Source: Streptacidiphilus carbonis (lineage in GTDB: Bacteria > Actinomycetota > Actinomycetes > Streptomycetales > Streptomycetaceae). From it: DNA of 33,810 nt. The notes beneath the pieces were generated by a model. That model worked only from the letters and a program-made list of their open reading frames with translations, ran no database searches and was not told the DNA's origin. This document shows positions 1 through 7,236 of the stretch, piece after piece; the first letter of the stretch is position 1; every line of letters begins with the position of its first letter. The position numbers and the translations under genes are program-made. Where the stretch lies: contig NZ_BBPM01000001.1 in NCBI RefSeq assembly GCF_000787775.1, positions 267,972 through 301,781 of the forward strand. The letters run 5' to 3'.

Positions 1-1
1 G

Positions 2-1420
2 GCCGAGGCCACCGCCCTGGCGGCCGCTGCCGCCGCCGCGACCGAGGTACGCCGGCGCGGCGTCAGCACCGGTGGCGGGTTCGATCCGCTGCTGGTCGGC
101 ACGCCGCTGCTGCTCGGCCTGGCCGCGGCGGTGCTGGTGGTCCGGCTCTACCCGTGGCCGCTGCGCCGGGCCGCCCGACCGCTGGCCCGCCGGGGCGGCG
201 CGGTCGGCTTCCTCGGCCTGGCCCGGGCCGGCCGGGGACCGGCCGGCGCGGCCCTGCTGCCGCTGCTGGCCCTGCTGCTCGCGCTCTCCGTCGGCAGCTT
301 CGGCGCCGAGGTCCTGGGCGGGGCAGCGCAGGGGCGCAGCGGGGCCGCGCTGGCGGAGGTGGGCGCGGACGCCCGGGTGGAGTCCCGGCTCCCGCTGCCG
401 GCCACGGTGGTCCAGGCGTTCCGGGACACCCCCGGGGTGCGGACCGTACTCGGCGTCCAGCACCTCGCCGGCGGCACGGTGGGCCCGGACGGCGGCAGCT
501 ACGACCTGTTCGGGATCGACCCGCAGGCCTATGACGACCTGGCCCGCGAACAGGGGTCGACGGCTGCCGCCTTCCCGCCGTCGCTGCTGGCCTACCGCGG
601 TGGCGCGACGATTCCCGCGCTGGCCTCACCCGCGCTGGCCGCCCGCATCCGCAGCTCCGGCGTGGCCGCCATCGACAGGGACGACTACATCGGACGATAT
701 GGCATCTCGGTGGTGGGCACCGTTCCCAGCACCCTGCTGACGACCGACCAGAATGCCCTGCTGGTCTCCAATGCCGCCTTGGCGAAGATCGCCGATGAGC
801 AGTCGACGACGGTTCCCAGCCCCGACCTCCTGATGATCGGCGGCTCGGCGGGCGGCGACACGCTGAGGGCCGCCGTCGTCCGCGGCACCGCCCAGGCGGG
901 TGTGGACCCGGCCCTCCTCACGGTGCGGCTGCGCTCGCAGGTACTGGACGCGCTGAACGGTGCGCCGCAGCCCCGCGAGGCGCTGGCGCTGTACCTGTGG
1001 ACGATCGTCGCGGCCGGGCTGCTGAGCGTGCTCGCGGTGCTGCTGGCGCTGCTCCAGGCCGCCCCGTCGCAGGCCGCGCTGCTGGCGCGGCTACGGACCA
1101 TGGGCATGGGCTCCGCGCAGGGCTACCGGCTGATGCTGGTGGAAGCCCTGCCGCAGGTGTTCGTCGGCGTGGCGGCCGGAACGCTGGTCGGCCGCGCCAC
1201 CGTCCCCCTGCTCGGCCCGGCCGTCAACCTCTCCGGCCTGGCCGGCACAGCCGGCACCGTCCCCGGCGCGACCGCGGTCGGCCTGCACGCCGCGGTGCTC
1301 CCGCTGGTCGTTCCGGGCCTGGCGCTGCTGGGCCTTGCCTGCGCGGTGGTCGCCTTGGAGACGGCCGTGATCGGTCGCCGCAGGGTCGCGGTGGAACTGC
1401 GTGCGGGAGAGCGGGGGTAG
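2..1420 (+). CDS. FtsX-like ABC transporter permease, C-terminal part (5' truncated by window edge)
   Basis: The reading frame is open from the first bases of the window, so the N-terminus lies outside; 472 residues are visible. Hydrophobic segments occur near residues 28-48 and 78-98. A soluble, probably extracytoplasmic stretch of about 220 residues follows, and three more helices lie in the last 150 residues, with a basic C-terminus. This matches the second half of the large actinobacterial FtsX/MacB-type permeases, which work with a separate ATPase and often export lipids, lipoproteins or peptides, or act mechanically on envelope enzymes. The partner ATPase is not in view and may lie upstream. 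The substrate cannot be inferred. The gene converges on the VOC gene that ends at 1477. Family assignment rests on topology and composition rather than a catalytic motif. Confidence 0.75.
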   Translation, partial: AEATALAAAAAAATEVRRRGVSTGGGFDPLLVGTPLLLGLAAAVLVVRLYPWPLRRAARPLARRGGAVGFLGLARAGRGPAGAALLPLLALLLALSVGSFGAEVLGGAAQGRSGAALAEVGADARVESRLPLPATVVQAFRDTPGVRTVLGVQHLAGGTVGPDGGSYDLFGIDPQAYDDLAREQGSTAAAFPPSLLAYRGGATIPALASPALAARIRSSGVAAIDRDDYIGRYGISVVGTVPSTLLTTDQNALLVSNAALAKIADEQSTTVPSPDLLMIGGSAGGDTLRAAVVRGTAQAGVDPALLTVRLRSQVLDALNGAPQPREALALYLWTIVAAGLLSVLAVLLALLQAAPSQAALLARLRTMGMGSAQGYRLMLVEALPQVFVGVAAGTLVGRATVPLLGPAVNLSGLAGTAGTVPGATAVGLHAAVLPLVVPGLALLGLACAVVALETAVIGRRRVAVELRAGERG

Positions 1421-1441
1421 GGGGTGGGGGTGCGGTTGGGG
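1413..1441 (+). other. Candidate G-quadruplex motif over a stop codon
   Basis: Four G-tracts (1413-1417, 1420-1424, 1426-1430, 1438-1441) are separated by loops of 2, 1 and 7 nt. The TAG stop of the permease gene (1418-1420) lies inside the motif. It sits at the junction of two convergent genes, where a folded RNA could act as a 3' end or pausing element. Folding is predicted from the pattern only. Confidence 0.45.
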
Positions 1442-1476
1442 CGTTGGATCTTCGTCTGCGCATGGCGCCTCTACGG

Positions 1477-2199
1477 TTACTGCGGGGCGTCGTCCCTCCC
1501 CTCCCACGTGGTCACACAGATCTCGTTGCCCTCATGGTCGGCGAGCACCCAGAAGGCCGGGGCCTCGGCCGCGGAGACCAGTCGGCCCCCTGCCGCCACG
1601 GCGGAATCGAGCCGGTGCTGCGCCTCGTCGTGCGGGACGCAGAGGTCGAAGTGGATCCGGTTGCGTTGCGGGCGCGGGGCGTCCATCTGCTGGAACCAGA
1701 TCGCCGGCCCCTGGCCGAGTGGGTCGACCAGCGCATCGTCGGGCCCGGTGGCCCCGGCCTCGTCGGCGTAGCCCATCACCGCCTTCCAGAAGGGCCTGAT
1801 GGAGGGGATGTCGATCGCGTCGATCGCCAGTTCCAAGAGCTGGACCGAGTGCGTTCGGACCGAGTGCGTGGTGGTGGTGATTTCGGGGTCGGTCCGCAGT
1901 GCCGCCTCGGCCACGGTCGCGGAGATCCGGTGCGCGAGGTCGACATCACGCGTGGTCACGGCGGCCTGGTCCAACGACTGGAGCATGAGCACGACCCGCT
2001 CCGGCCGGATGTCCACGCGCAGGTGACGGTCGGCCTCCGCCCCGCACGCGGTGACCGCAGCCGCCGCCACCTCGGCGGCCTGTGCGAGGGACCCCACCAC
2101 GACCGAGGCCCGGAGCGTGCCCAGCAGATAGCGCCACCCGTCGGCCACGACCGCGTCCGATGCCTGCTTGCGACTCAGCTTCTGCGTCTGTTCCGACAT
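1477..2199 (-). CDS. Pterin-4a-carbinolamine dehydratase-like / VOC (glyoxalase) fusion protein
   Basis: A 240-residue protein of two parts. Residues 8-100 resemble the pterin-4a-carbinolamine dehydratase (DCoH/PhhB) fold: a start like LSRKQA, a GW motif at 21-22, and the late 'TTRDVDLAHRI' helix. In this domain the usual double-His (HHP) motif is replaced by a single His in 'EADRHLRVDI' (residues 55-64), so dehydratase activity is doubtful. Residues 118-235 look like a VOC/glyoxalase-like unit with 'RIHFDL' (His183) and 'NEICV' (Glu225) as possible metal ligands. A Thr/His/Ser-rich linker with an internal duplication joins them. ATG at 2199 is chosen because conservation begins there. No substrate is evident. 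Its start lies 80 nt beyond the 3' end of the GH35 gene, on the same strand. Confidence 0.8.
   Translation of the reverse strand: MSEQTQKLSRKQASDAVVADGWRYLLGTLRASVVVGSLAQAAEVAAAAVTACGAEADRHLRVDIRPERVVLMLQSLDQAAVTTRDVDLAHRISATVAEAALRTDPEITTTTHSVRTHSVQLLELAIDAIDIPSIRPFWKAVMGYADEAGATGPDDALVDPLGQGPAIWFQQMDAPRPQRNRIHFDLCVPHDEAQHRLDSAVAAGGRLVSAAEAPAFWVLADHEGNEICVTTWEGRDDAPQ
1842..1869. repeat. Short in-frame tandem duplication in the VOC fusion linker
   Basis: A 13-bp word (GGACCGAGTGCGT) occurs at 1842-1854 and 1857-1869, a period of 15 nt. It encodes the repeated THSV-type peptide in the interdomain linker. Confidence 0.6.
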
Positions 2200-2279
2200 G
2201 GCGCCATGGTGACAGGGGGGTGTGACATGTGGCGTGGGGGAAGCGGGGTGCCGCCTCGATGTCGCGGCCCGGGGCGGTC

Positions 2280-4166
2280 CTACCACTGAGGTACAGCCGT
2301 GCCGTCCGCCACACCCAGCCTCGGCGTGTCCGTCAGCTCCAGTTCGTCCCCCGCGCGGTGCAGTTCCAGGACGATGATCTCGTTGCTGCCCGTTCGCCAG
2401 AGTGGTGCCGGGGCGTAGAGGGTCTGCTGCGGGCCCCGGTCCCAGTAGCGGCCCAGGGCGAAGCCGTTGAGCCAGAGCATGCCCTTGGTCCAGCCGGGGA
2501 GGGCGAGGAAGCCGTCCGCCGGCCTGTCGAGGGTCACGGTGAAGCGGTGGAAGGTCGGGCCGACGGAGACGGCGGCGGAGGCAGAGGTGGAGGCAGAGGT
2601 GGAGGCGCCATCGGCGTCGGCCGGGCCGTCGCGGGAGAAGTCGAGGGGCGTGAGGTCGGAGAGGGGGAGGGGGCGGATCTCCCAGCCGAACTGGTACTGG
2701 TTGTCGAGTCGGACGCCGCCGCTGATTCCCTTGCGGTCGGTCAGTAGCGGGCCGTAGTTGATGCGGCCCTGGTTCTCGACGAGCAGTTCCAGTTCGGCGC
2801 CGGCTGCCGGGACGGCGAGGGTCAGGCCCTGGTCCGGGTGGTCGCGCTCGAGGACACCCAACTCGACTCCATCGAGGAAGACTTGGGCGCGGTCGGCGAG
2901 GCCGTCGACGGACAGTTCCGCCTGCCGCAGCGGGCCGCGCAGGCGGGTGCGGTAGTGGATCAGGCCCAGGGACTGGCCCAGGGCTTCCATGGGCTCGGGT
3001 TGCGGGAGATGGTGGGCCTTGGCCAGTAGGTCGAGGGACCCGCGGAGGGGGACGGCCGCTTCTGCGCGGAGCCGACGGGGTGTCAGGCGCGGGTGGGGCG
3101 GCGGGAGCGGGTGCGGGTTGGGGCCCTGGTGGCGGGCGATGACCTCGCGGAAGCGGTGGAACTTCTCGGTGAGTTCGCCGGCCTCGCCGACCGGTGCGCC
3201 GTAGTCGTAGCTGGTGACGGTGGGCTGATAGGCGGTGCCGGTGTGGTTGGCGCCGTTGTGCCATCCGAAGTTGGTGCCGCCGTGGCCCATGTAGATGTTG
3301 ACCGACGCGCCTGCGGCCAGCAGGGCGTCCAGGACCTGTGCGGCTTCTTCGGGGTCACGGACGTGATGCGCCTCGCCCCAGTGGTCGAACCAGCCGTGCC
3401 AGTACTCGGAGACGAAGAGCGGGCCCTCCGGCTGGTGCCGCCGCAGCGTGGCCAGAGCGGCCTCCGGGCGGGAGCCGAAGGTGGCGCTCGCCAGCACACC
3501 GGGGAGTCCGCCGCCGAGCTGGAAGCCGTCGGCTGCGCCGTCCGCGGTGAAGAGGAGGCAGTCGACGCCGCGGCGTAGCAGTCCCTGGCGCAGGTAATCC
3601 AGATGGGCGGTCTCGTTGGCGAAGCTGCCGTACTCGTTCTCGACCTGGATGGCGACGACCGGTCCGCCGCGTCCGGCCTGAAGCGGCGTCAGGACCGGTA
3701 GCAGGATGTCGAACCAGGCGTCCACCGCGGCCAGGTAGCGGGGTTCGTTGCGGCGCAGGCGCAGCAGGGGATCGGCCAGCAGCCAGCCGGGCAGGCCGCC
3801 GAACTCCCATTCCGCGCAGATGAACGGGCCCGGGCGGACGATGACGTCCAGGCCGAGGCCGGCGGCGGTGGTGATGAACGCGGCGACGTCCTGCGGGCCG
3901 TCGAAGTCGAAGCGGCCGGGTTCGGGCTCGTGGACGTTCCAGGCGATGTAGGTCTCGACGGTGTTGACACCCATCGCGCGCAGCCGCAGCAGCCGGTCGA
4001 GCCAGAGCTCGGGGCGGATCCGGAAGTAGTGGATCGCGGCGGAGACGATCCGGTGCGGGCGGCCGTCCCTGAGGAACGAGTCTCCGACGACGGTCAGCCC
4101 TGGGGCGCCGTCGGAGACTGGCAGCGAAGGCGAAGACTGAGGTGGAGTCGGGGGCGTGGTCGGCAT
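2280..4166 (-). CDS. GH35 beta-galactosidase, cytoplasmic type
   Basis: A 628-residue retaining glycoside hydrolase of family 35, removing terminal beta-galactose from oligosaccharides. The N-terminal TIM barrel is clear: 'RPGPFICAEW' (111-120), the acid/base Glu178 in 'VENEYGSF', and the nucleophile Glu254 in 'FVSEYWHGW'. 'GGTNFG' follows further on. The C-terminal third is beta-rich and contains jelly-roll modules typical of the family; a Ser/Thr/Ala tract encoded by 12-bp repeats interrupts it. No signal peptide is present, so it should act in the cytoplasm on imported oligosaccharide. Start 4166 has a GGAG ribosome site and lies 28 nt below a LacI-type palindrome. It is monocistronic or followed only by the VOC gene. 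It differs from the exported GH35 at 27612. Confidence 0.93.
   Translation of the reverse strand: MPTTPPTPPQSSPSLPVSDGAPGLTVVGDSFLRDGRPHRIVSAAIHYFRIRPELWLDRLLRLRAMGVNTVETYIAWNVHEPEPGRFDFDGPQDVAAFITTAAGLGLDVIVRPGPFICAEWEFGGLPGWLLADPLLRLRRNEPRYLAAVDAWFDILLPVLTPLQAGRGGPVVAIQVENEYGSFANETAHLDYLRQGLLRRGVDCLLFTADGAADGFQLGGGLPGVLASATFGSRPEAALATLRRHQPEGPLFVSEYWHGWFDHWGEAHHVRDPEEAAQVLDALLAAGASVNIYMGHGGTNFGWHNGANHTGTAYQPTVTSYDYGAPVGEAGELTEKFHRFREVIARHQGPNPHPLPPPHPRLTPRRLRAEAAVPLRGSLDLLAKAHHLPQPEPMEALGQSLGLIHYRTRLRGPLRQAELSVDGLADRAQVFLDGVELGVLERDHPDQGLTLAVPAAGAELELLVENQGRINYGPLLTDRKGISGGVRLDNQYQFGWEIRPLPLSDLTPLDFSRDGPADADGASTSASTSASAAVSVGPTFHRFTVTLDRPADGFLALPGWTKGMLWLNGFALGRYWDRGPQQTLYAPAPLWRTGSNEIIVLELHRAGDELELTDTPRLGVADGTAVPQW
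2578..2607. repeat. 12-bp in-frame minisatellite in GH35
   Basis: The unit GAGGCAGAGGTG occurs at 2578-2589 and 2590-2601 with a partial third copy. It encodes an STSA-type Ser/Thr/Ala tract between beta domains of the enzyme. Confidence 0.65.
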
Positions 4167-4193
4167 GCGCGCTCCGGGGAGGTGGGTGCTTGA

Positions 4194-4213
4194 GCTGGAA
4201 AGCGCTTTCCAGC
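4194..4213. promoter_or_regulatory. LacI-family operator (perfect 20-bp palindrome)
   Basis: GCTGGAAAGCGCTTTCCAGC is a perfect palindrome with the central CG and GAAAGCGCTTTC core common to LacI/GalR-family operators. It lies just downstream of the predicted -10 box of the GH35 gene on the minus strand, a classical repressor position. It differs from the CTAAACCGGTTNAG operators near the LacI gene in this window, so its regulator is probably encoded elsewhere. Confidence 0.8.
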
Positions 4214-4216
4214 GGC

Positions 4217-4245
4217 ACCCTATGAGCGCTGTCCGGTTCGGTCAA
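4217..4245 (-). promoter_or_regulatory. Predicted promoter of GH35 (2280-4166)
   Basis: On the minus strand a TTGACC -35 box (4240-4245) is followed after 17 nt by TAGGGT (4217-4222). The operator palindrome begins 3 nt below the -10 box and would cover the transcription start. Confidence 0.5.
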
Positions 4246-4532
4246 GGGCTGGTGGGTGCGGGCGCCACCGGATCGGGGTGCCCGCCGTCGGCGGCGCCGG
4301 ATCCTGCGGCGCAGGGCGACTGTGCTGCCTGCGGTGAGCAGCAGCGCACCGACCCCGAGCGGGGCGCGAGTGAGGGACTCGGACGGGTGACACTCTGGGC
4401 CCGGCGGGACGCCCCGGCGGAGTGAATTCGGTCGGCCGGGTGGCGGAAGGGGCCGTGTCGGTCCCGCCGCGGGTCGCGGAACGGGTGTCGCTGGATGGGT
4501 CCCGCTCGCTTCCTCACCTACAGGAGTCTCCT
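4246..4532. other. Noncoding stretch between divergent genes
   Basis: No convincing gene is seen here. It must hold the promoter of the surface protein that starts at 4533, but no clear -35/-10 pair could be picked. The only clear element is the AGGAG ribosome site at 4522-4526, six bases before the GTG start. Confidence 0.5.
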
Positions 4533-5786
4533 GTGCGTTCCAGCAGAGTCGTCACCGCGGCCTCGGCCGCCGTCCTCATGGCCGCGCTCGCCTGGCCGTC
4601 CGCGCAGGCCGCCGGTGTGGTGACGGTGCGTCAGGCCCAGATCGACAAGGGCAGTCCATGGGCGGTGACGCCGGACAGTACCGGCGTCGCGGCCATCGGC
4701 ACACTGGCGGACCCGGTCTACAGCGACGGCAGCGCCAGGCTGAAGGTCGGCCCCGGCCAACGCGCCCAGCTCGGGCACGTCCTCAACGGCAAGCTCAGCA
4801 CCCTCTCCACGCAGCCGATGAGCTACGACCTGTATGTCAACGGCAGCGGCTCGACGGCCGGTGCGGTCCCCTACGGCGCCAATCTGCAACTGGTGATCAC
4901 CGCCCCCACGTTCACCACGCTCAGCTTCCAGCCCCAGCTCAACGGCTCGGTCACCGCGAACAGCTGGCACGAGTTCGCCGAGGGGTCCACGTCCAAGTGG
5001 CGTACCTCCCGGGCGTTCGGCACGTACGCGGCGGGCAGCGATGCCACGTTGAAGCAGTTCCTCGCGGCGGCGGGGGGCGAGGTCACCGTCGCCGGGGTGA
5101 TCCTGAATGTGGGTGCGCTGGGGGACGCCTCGGCTTCGCTGGACACCTATGTCGACAATGTCAGGGTGGGCGGCAGCACGTTCAACTTCGCCACGTCCGC
5201 CGCCAAGGAGGCGGCCGTGCAGGTGCCGGGGCGGTCCGAGCCGGGCGGGAGCTTCCCGGCCACGCTGACGTTCATCAGCCCCCACGGCGGTGTCCGCATC
5301 CCGAACGCCTCGGCCAGGGTCACCTTCAGCGGCGTGTCCGATCTGGGCGCGGACACGGTGACGGTGACGCCGACCGGGGCCTCTGTGCGCAGCCTGCGGT
5401 CCGGGGGGCTGCGGGCCGGCAGCTCCTACACCACGGAGGTGCCGGTGGCGGGTGGAGCGCTGCAGTCGGGCGGGTCGACCACGGCCGCGTTCACGGTGAA
5501 GCTCGCTCCGAGCGTCGGCCACGGGCGGCTCGTCGTCACCGGTGAGCTGCTCAACGACGGTGTCGCGACCGGGGTCACCGCACATGCCACGGTCGAACTG
5601 CCGGTGCCGTCGTCGGGCGGGGAGTCGGAGCAGGGCGAGCACATCAGGGAGGCCGCGCACCGCGCGCAGATGGCTGACACCGGGAGTTCGCGCTGGCTGA
5701 CGCCGCTGGCCGGTGCCGCGGCGGGGCTGATGGGCGTCGGCGGCGCGCTTGCGGTGGCCGCCCGCCGTCGCCGCCGGAGTCAATAG
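4533..5786 (+). CDS. Secreted surface protein with variant sortase-E sorting signal
   Basis: A 417-residue exported protein. GTG at 4533 is chosen because AGGAG stands 6 nt upstream and a Sec signal peptide follows directly, with likely cleavage after 'SAQA'. The body is rich in Thr, Ser, Gly and Val, with beta-sandwich character: a jelly-roll-like first half ends near 'YVDNVRVGG', and an Ig-like second half follows. The C-terminus has the layout of a cell-wall sorting signal: 'MADTG' at 380-384, a hydrophobic helix at about 389-410, and five arginines. Streptomyces class E sortases use LAxTG; here Met replaces Leu. Without sortase cleavage it would still be a membrane-anchored surface protein. 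Ligand and function are unknown; no catalytic motif was recognised. It converges on the acetyltransferase with a 12-nt gap. Confidence 0.8.
   Translation: MRSSRVVTAASAAVLMAALAWPSAQAAGVVTVRQAQIDKGSPWAVTPDSTGVAAIGTLADPVYSDGSARLKVGPGQRAQLGHVLNGKLSTLSTQPMSYDLYVNGSGSTAGAVPYGANLQLVITAPTFTTLSFQPQLNGSVTANSWHEFAEGSTSKWRTSRAFGTYAAGSDATLKQFLAAAGGEVTVAGVILNVGALGDASASLDTYVDNVRVGGSTFNFATSAAKEAAVQVPGRSEPGGSFPATLTFISPHGGVRIPNASARVTFSGVSDLGADTVTVTPTGASVRSLRSGGLRAGSSYTTEVPVAGGALQSGGSTTAAFTVKLAPSVGHGRLVVTGELLNDGVATGVTAHATVELPVPSSGGESEQGEHIREAAHRAQMADTGSSRWLTPLAGAAAGLMGVGGALAVAARRRRRSQ
5670..5684 (+). other. Variant LAxTG sortase motif (MADTG)
   Basis: Codons 380-384 of the surface protein read Met-Ala-Asp-Thr-Gly, followed by a single hydrophobic span and an Arg5 tail. 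This is the arrangement of sortase-E substrates. Confidence 0.55.
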
Positions 5787-5798
5787 TCCGGACAGGTC

Positions 5799-6308
5799 TC
5801 AGTTGACGGCGGGGCTTCGGCGCTCGACCAGGACGACGTCCCGCCAACTGCCGTGGTGGCGGCCGATGCGCTCGCGCGTGCCGACCACCCGGAAGCCGGA
5901 CCGGCGGTGCAGCGCCAGGCTGGCGGTGTTCTCCGGGAAGATCCCGGACTGGATCGTCCAGATGCCCGCCGCCTCGGTGGAGGCGACCAGAGCGTTGAGC
6001 AGCGCGGCGCCCACGCCCTGCCCCCGGGCGTCCGGGTGGACGTAGACCGAGTGCTCCACCACGCCTGCGTAGACGCAGCGCTCCGAGACGGCCGAGACCG
6101 CGGCCCAGCCCAGCACCTTTCCGACGGGGTCCAGCGCGACCAGCCGGTGCGCCGGGAGCTTGGCCTTGTCGAAGGCCTCCCAGTCCGGAGCGGTGGTCTC
6201 GAAGGTGGCATTGCCTTCGTCGATCCCGAGTTGATAGATCGTCAGAACCTGCTCGGCATGCTCGCCGGTCAGTTCGGCGATCCGAACTCCCGTCCTGTCA
6301 CTCGCCAT
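5799..6308 (-). CDS. GNAT N-acetyltransferase, phosphinothricin/methionine-sulfoximine type
   Basis: A 169-residue single-domain GNAT enzyme that transfers acetyl from acetyl-CoA to an amino group. The early 'GNATFET' (32-38) resembles the substrate loop of Pat/Bar and MnaT. The acetyl-CoA site is 'ARGQGVGAALL' (94-104), preceded by 'VYVHPD', and 'ENTASLALHRRSGF' is the typical C-terminal helix-strand. It is slightly shorter than Bar (183 residues). Start 6308 is preceded by GGGAGGG. Members of this group acetylate phosphinothricin, methionine sulfone/sulfoximine or related amino acids; the exact substrate here is inferred only to that level. It is divergent from the regulator gene at 6456. 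Confidence 0.85.
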   Translation of the reverse strand: MASDRTGVRIAELTGEHAEQVLTIYQLGIDEGNATFETTAPDWEAFDKAKLPAHRLVALDPVGKVLGWAAVSAVSERCVYAGVVEHSVYVHPDARGQGVGAALLNALVASTEAAGIWTIQSGIFPENTASLALHRRSGFRVVGTRERIGRHHGSWRDVVLVERRSPAVN

Positions 6309-6320
6309 CGGGGCACCCTC

Positions 6321-6359
6321 CCGCTGTGGATTCACTGAATTATGCCCTGGCCACAGCGG
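6321..6359. promoter_or_regulatory. Inverted repeat enclosing the -10 of the acetyltransferase gene
   Basis: CCGCTGTGG (6321-6329) and CCACAGCGG (6351-6359) form a perfect 9-bp inverted repeat. On the minus strand a CATAAT -10-like hexamer (6339-6344) lies in its centre, 31 nt above the start codon. This is a plausible operator or hairpin; no matching -35 box is obvious. Confidence 0.45.
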
Positions 6360-6455
6360 CGTTCCGGTGACCGGCCAACAGGTGGAGTGTCTATGCTCGG
6401 CAGTCACGCGGGCGAACATGTGCCTGCAATGGGGCAAAGGTGACAGGAACAACAC

Positions 6456-7130
6456 ATGCATGCAGAGGAACTGAGCAAGTCCGCAATCTCCGCCGAGGTG
6501 GCCACCGACATCGCCGCCCGGCTCACGGCGGTCCGGGCGAGGATCGCTGAGATCGAGGAGCAGCTGCCGGCGCTGCGGGAGACCGAGGCCTGGCTGCAGG
6601 GCGTCCTGGCGGCGGTCGGCGAGAAGCCGGGCGACCAGCCGGTCACGGCGTCCGCGTCCGCGCCGGTGGCCGTAGCGGTGGAGGGCGAGGCCGTGGCCGA
6701 GCCCGCTGTCGCGGTTCCGGCGCCGCGCCGCGAGACCAAGCCCGCGAAGACCGCCAAGACCGCCAAGGCGGCCAAGCCCGCCAGGGCGGCGAAGCCCGCC
6801 AAGGAGCCGAAGGCGCCCAGGACGCCCAGGGCGTCGAGGCGGAAGCCCGCGGCCGAGGGGTCCACCACCGCCGGGTCGGCGCCGAGTCTGCCGACCCGGG
6901 TCCTCGCGCTGCTGAGCACCAAGCGGGACCCGCAGAAGACCAGCGAGATCGCGCAGGAGCTCTTCGGCACCGAGGCCACCACCGTCCAGACCAACCTGGC
7001 CCGCGGTGCCGCCGAGGCACTGGTCAAGCGCGGTCAGGCCGAGAAGGCCAAGCAGGGCAGCACCGTCTTCTACCAGGCAGCCGGTACGGCCGACGAAGCG
7101 GCCGGGGCGGTCGTCGCGAGCAACGACTGA
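6456..7130 (+). CDS. Coiled-coil / histone-like tail / winged-helix regulatory protein
   Basis: A 224-residue soluble protein with three parts. Residues 12-55 form a charged helix likely to make a coiled coil. Residues 88-132 are Lys/Ala/Pro-rich, with repeated KPAK and KTAK units like the tails of histone H1 or actinobacterial HupS. Residues 145-207 look like a winged helix: 'LPTRVLALLS', 'KTSEIAQELFG', 'TVQTNLARGAAEALVKRG', 'GSTVFYQ'. This is the shape of a DNA-binding protein whose basic tail adds nonspecific affinity. Similar proteins are common in streptomycetes, usually annotated only as regulatory. ATG 6456 has a weak AGGA site. It is transcribed away from the acetyltransferase and converges on the response regulator. 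Confidence 0.8.
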   Translation: MHAEELSKSAISAEVATDIAARLTAVRARIAEIEEQLPALRETEAWLQGVLAAVGEKPGDQPVTASASAPVAVAVEGEAVAEPAVAVPAPRRETKPAKTAKTAKAAKPARAAKPAKEPKAPRTPRASRRKPAAEGSTTAGSAPSLPTRVLALLSTKRDPQKTSEIAQELFGTEATTVQTNLARGAAEALVKRGQAEKAKQGSTVFYQAAGTADEAAGAVVASND

Positions 7131-7163
7131 CGGACCGGGAGACACCCTGCACAGCCCCCGTGT

Positions 7164-7223
7164 CGGTGGCCGTGGACCAGGCCGTGGACCACGCGGTCGA
7201 CCAGGCCGCGGCCACGGCCACCG
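7164..7223. terminator. Candidate bidirectional terminator hairpin
   Basis: CGGTGGCCGTGG (7164-7175) and CCACGGCCACCG (7212-7223) are perfect 12-bp inverted arms. The 36-nt loop contains a further small GTGG-A-CCAC hairpin. It lies between convergent genes ending at 7130 and 7237. There is no U-tract, which is usual for actinobacterial terminators. Confidence 0.5.
7172..7219. repeat. Four diverged 12-bp tandem units in an intergenic region
   Basis: Units GTGGACCAGGCC, GTGGACCACGCG, GTCGACCAGGCC and GCGGCCACGGCC follow each other without gaps. They form most of the loop and right arm of the hairpin described at 7164-7223. Confidence 0.6.
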
Positions 7224-7236
7224 GGGCGGCTCACCC

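Noticed and set aside
4254-4380. Minus-strand reading frame resembling a hydrophobic helix with an Arg-rich tail (like a sortase-anchored C-terminus)
   Set aside because: It has no plausible start, no body domain and no stop after the Arg run; it also lies in a promoter region. In DNA this GC-rich, Arg/Leu/Ala tracts arise by chance.
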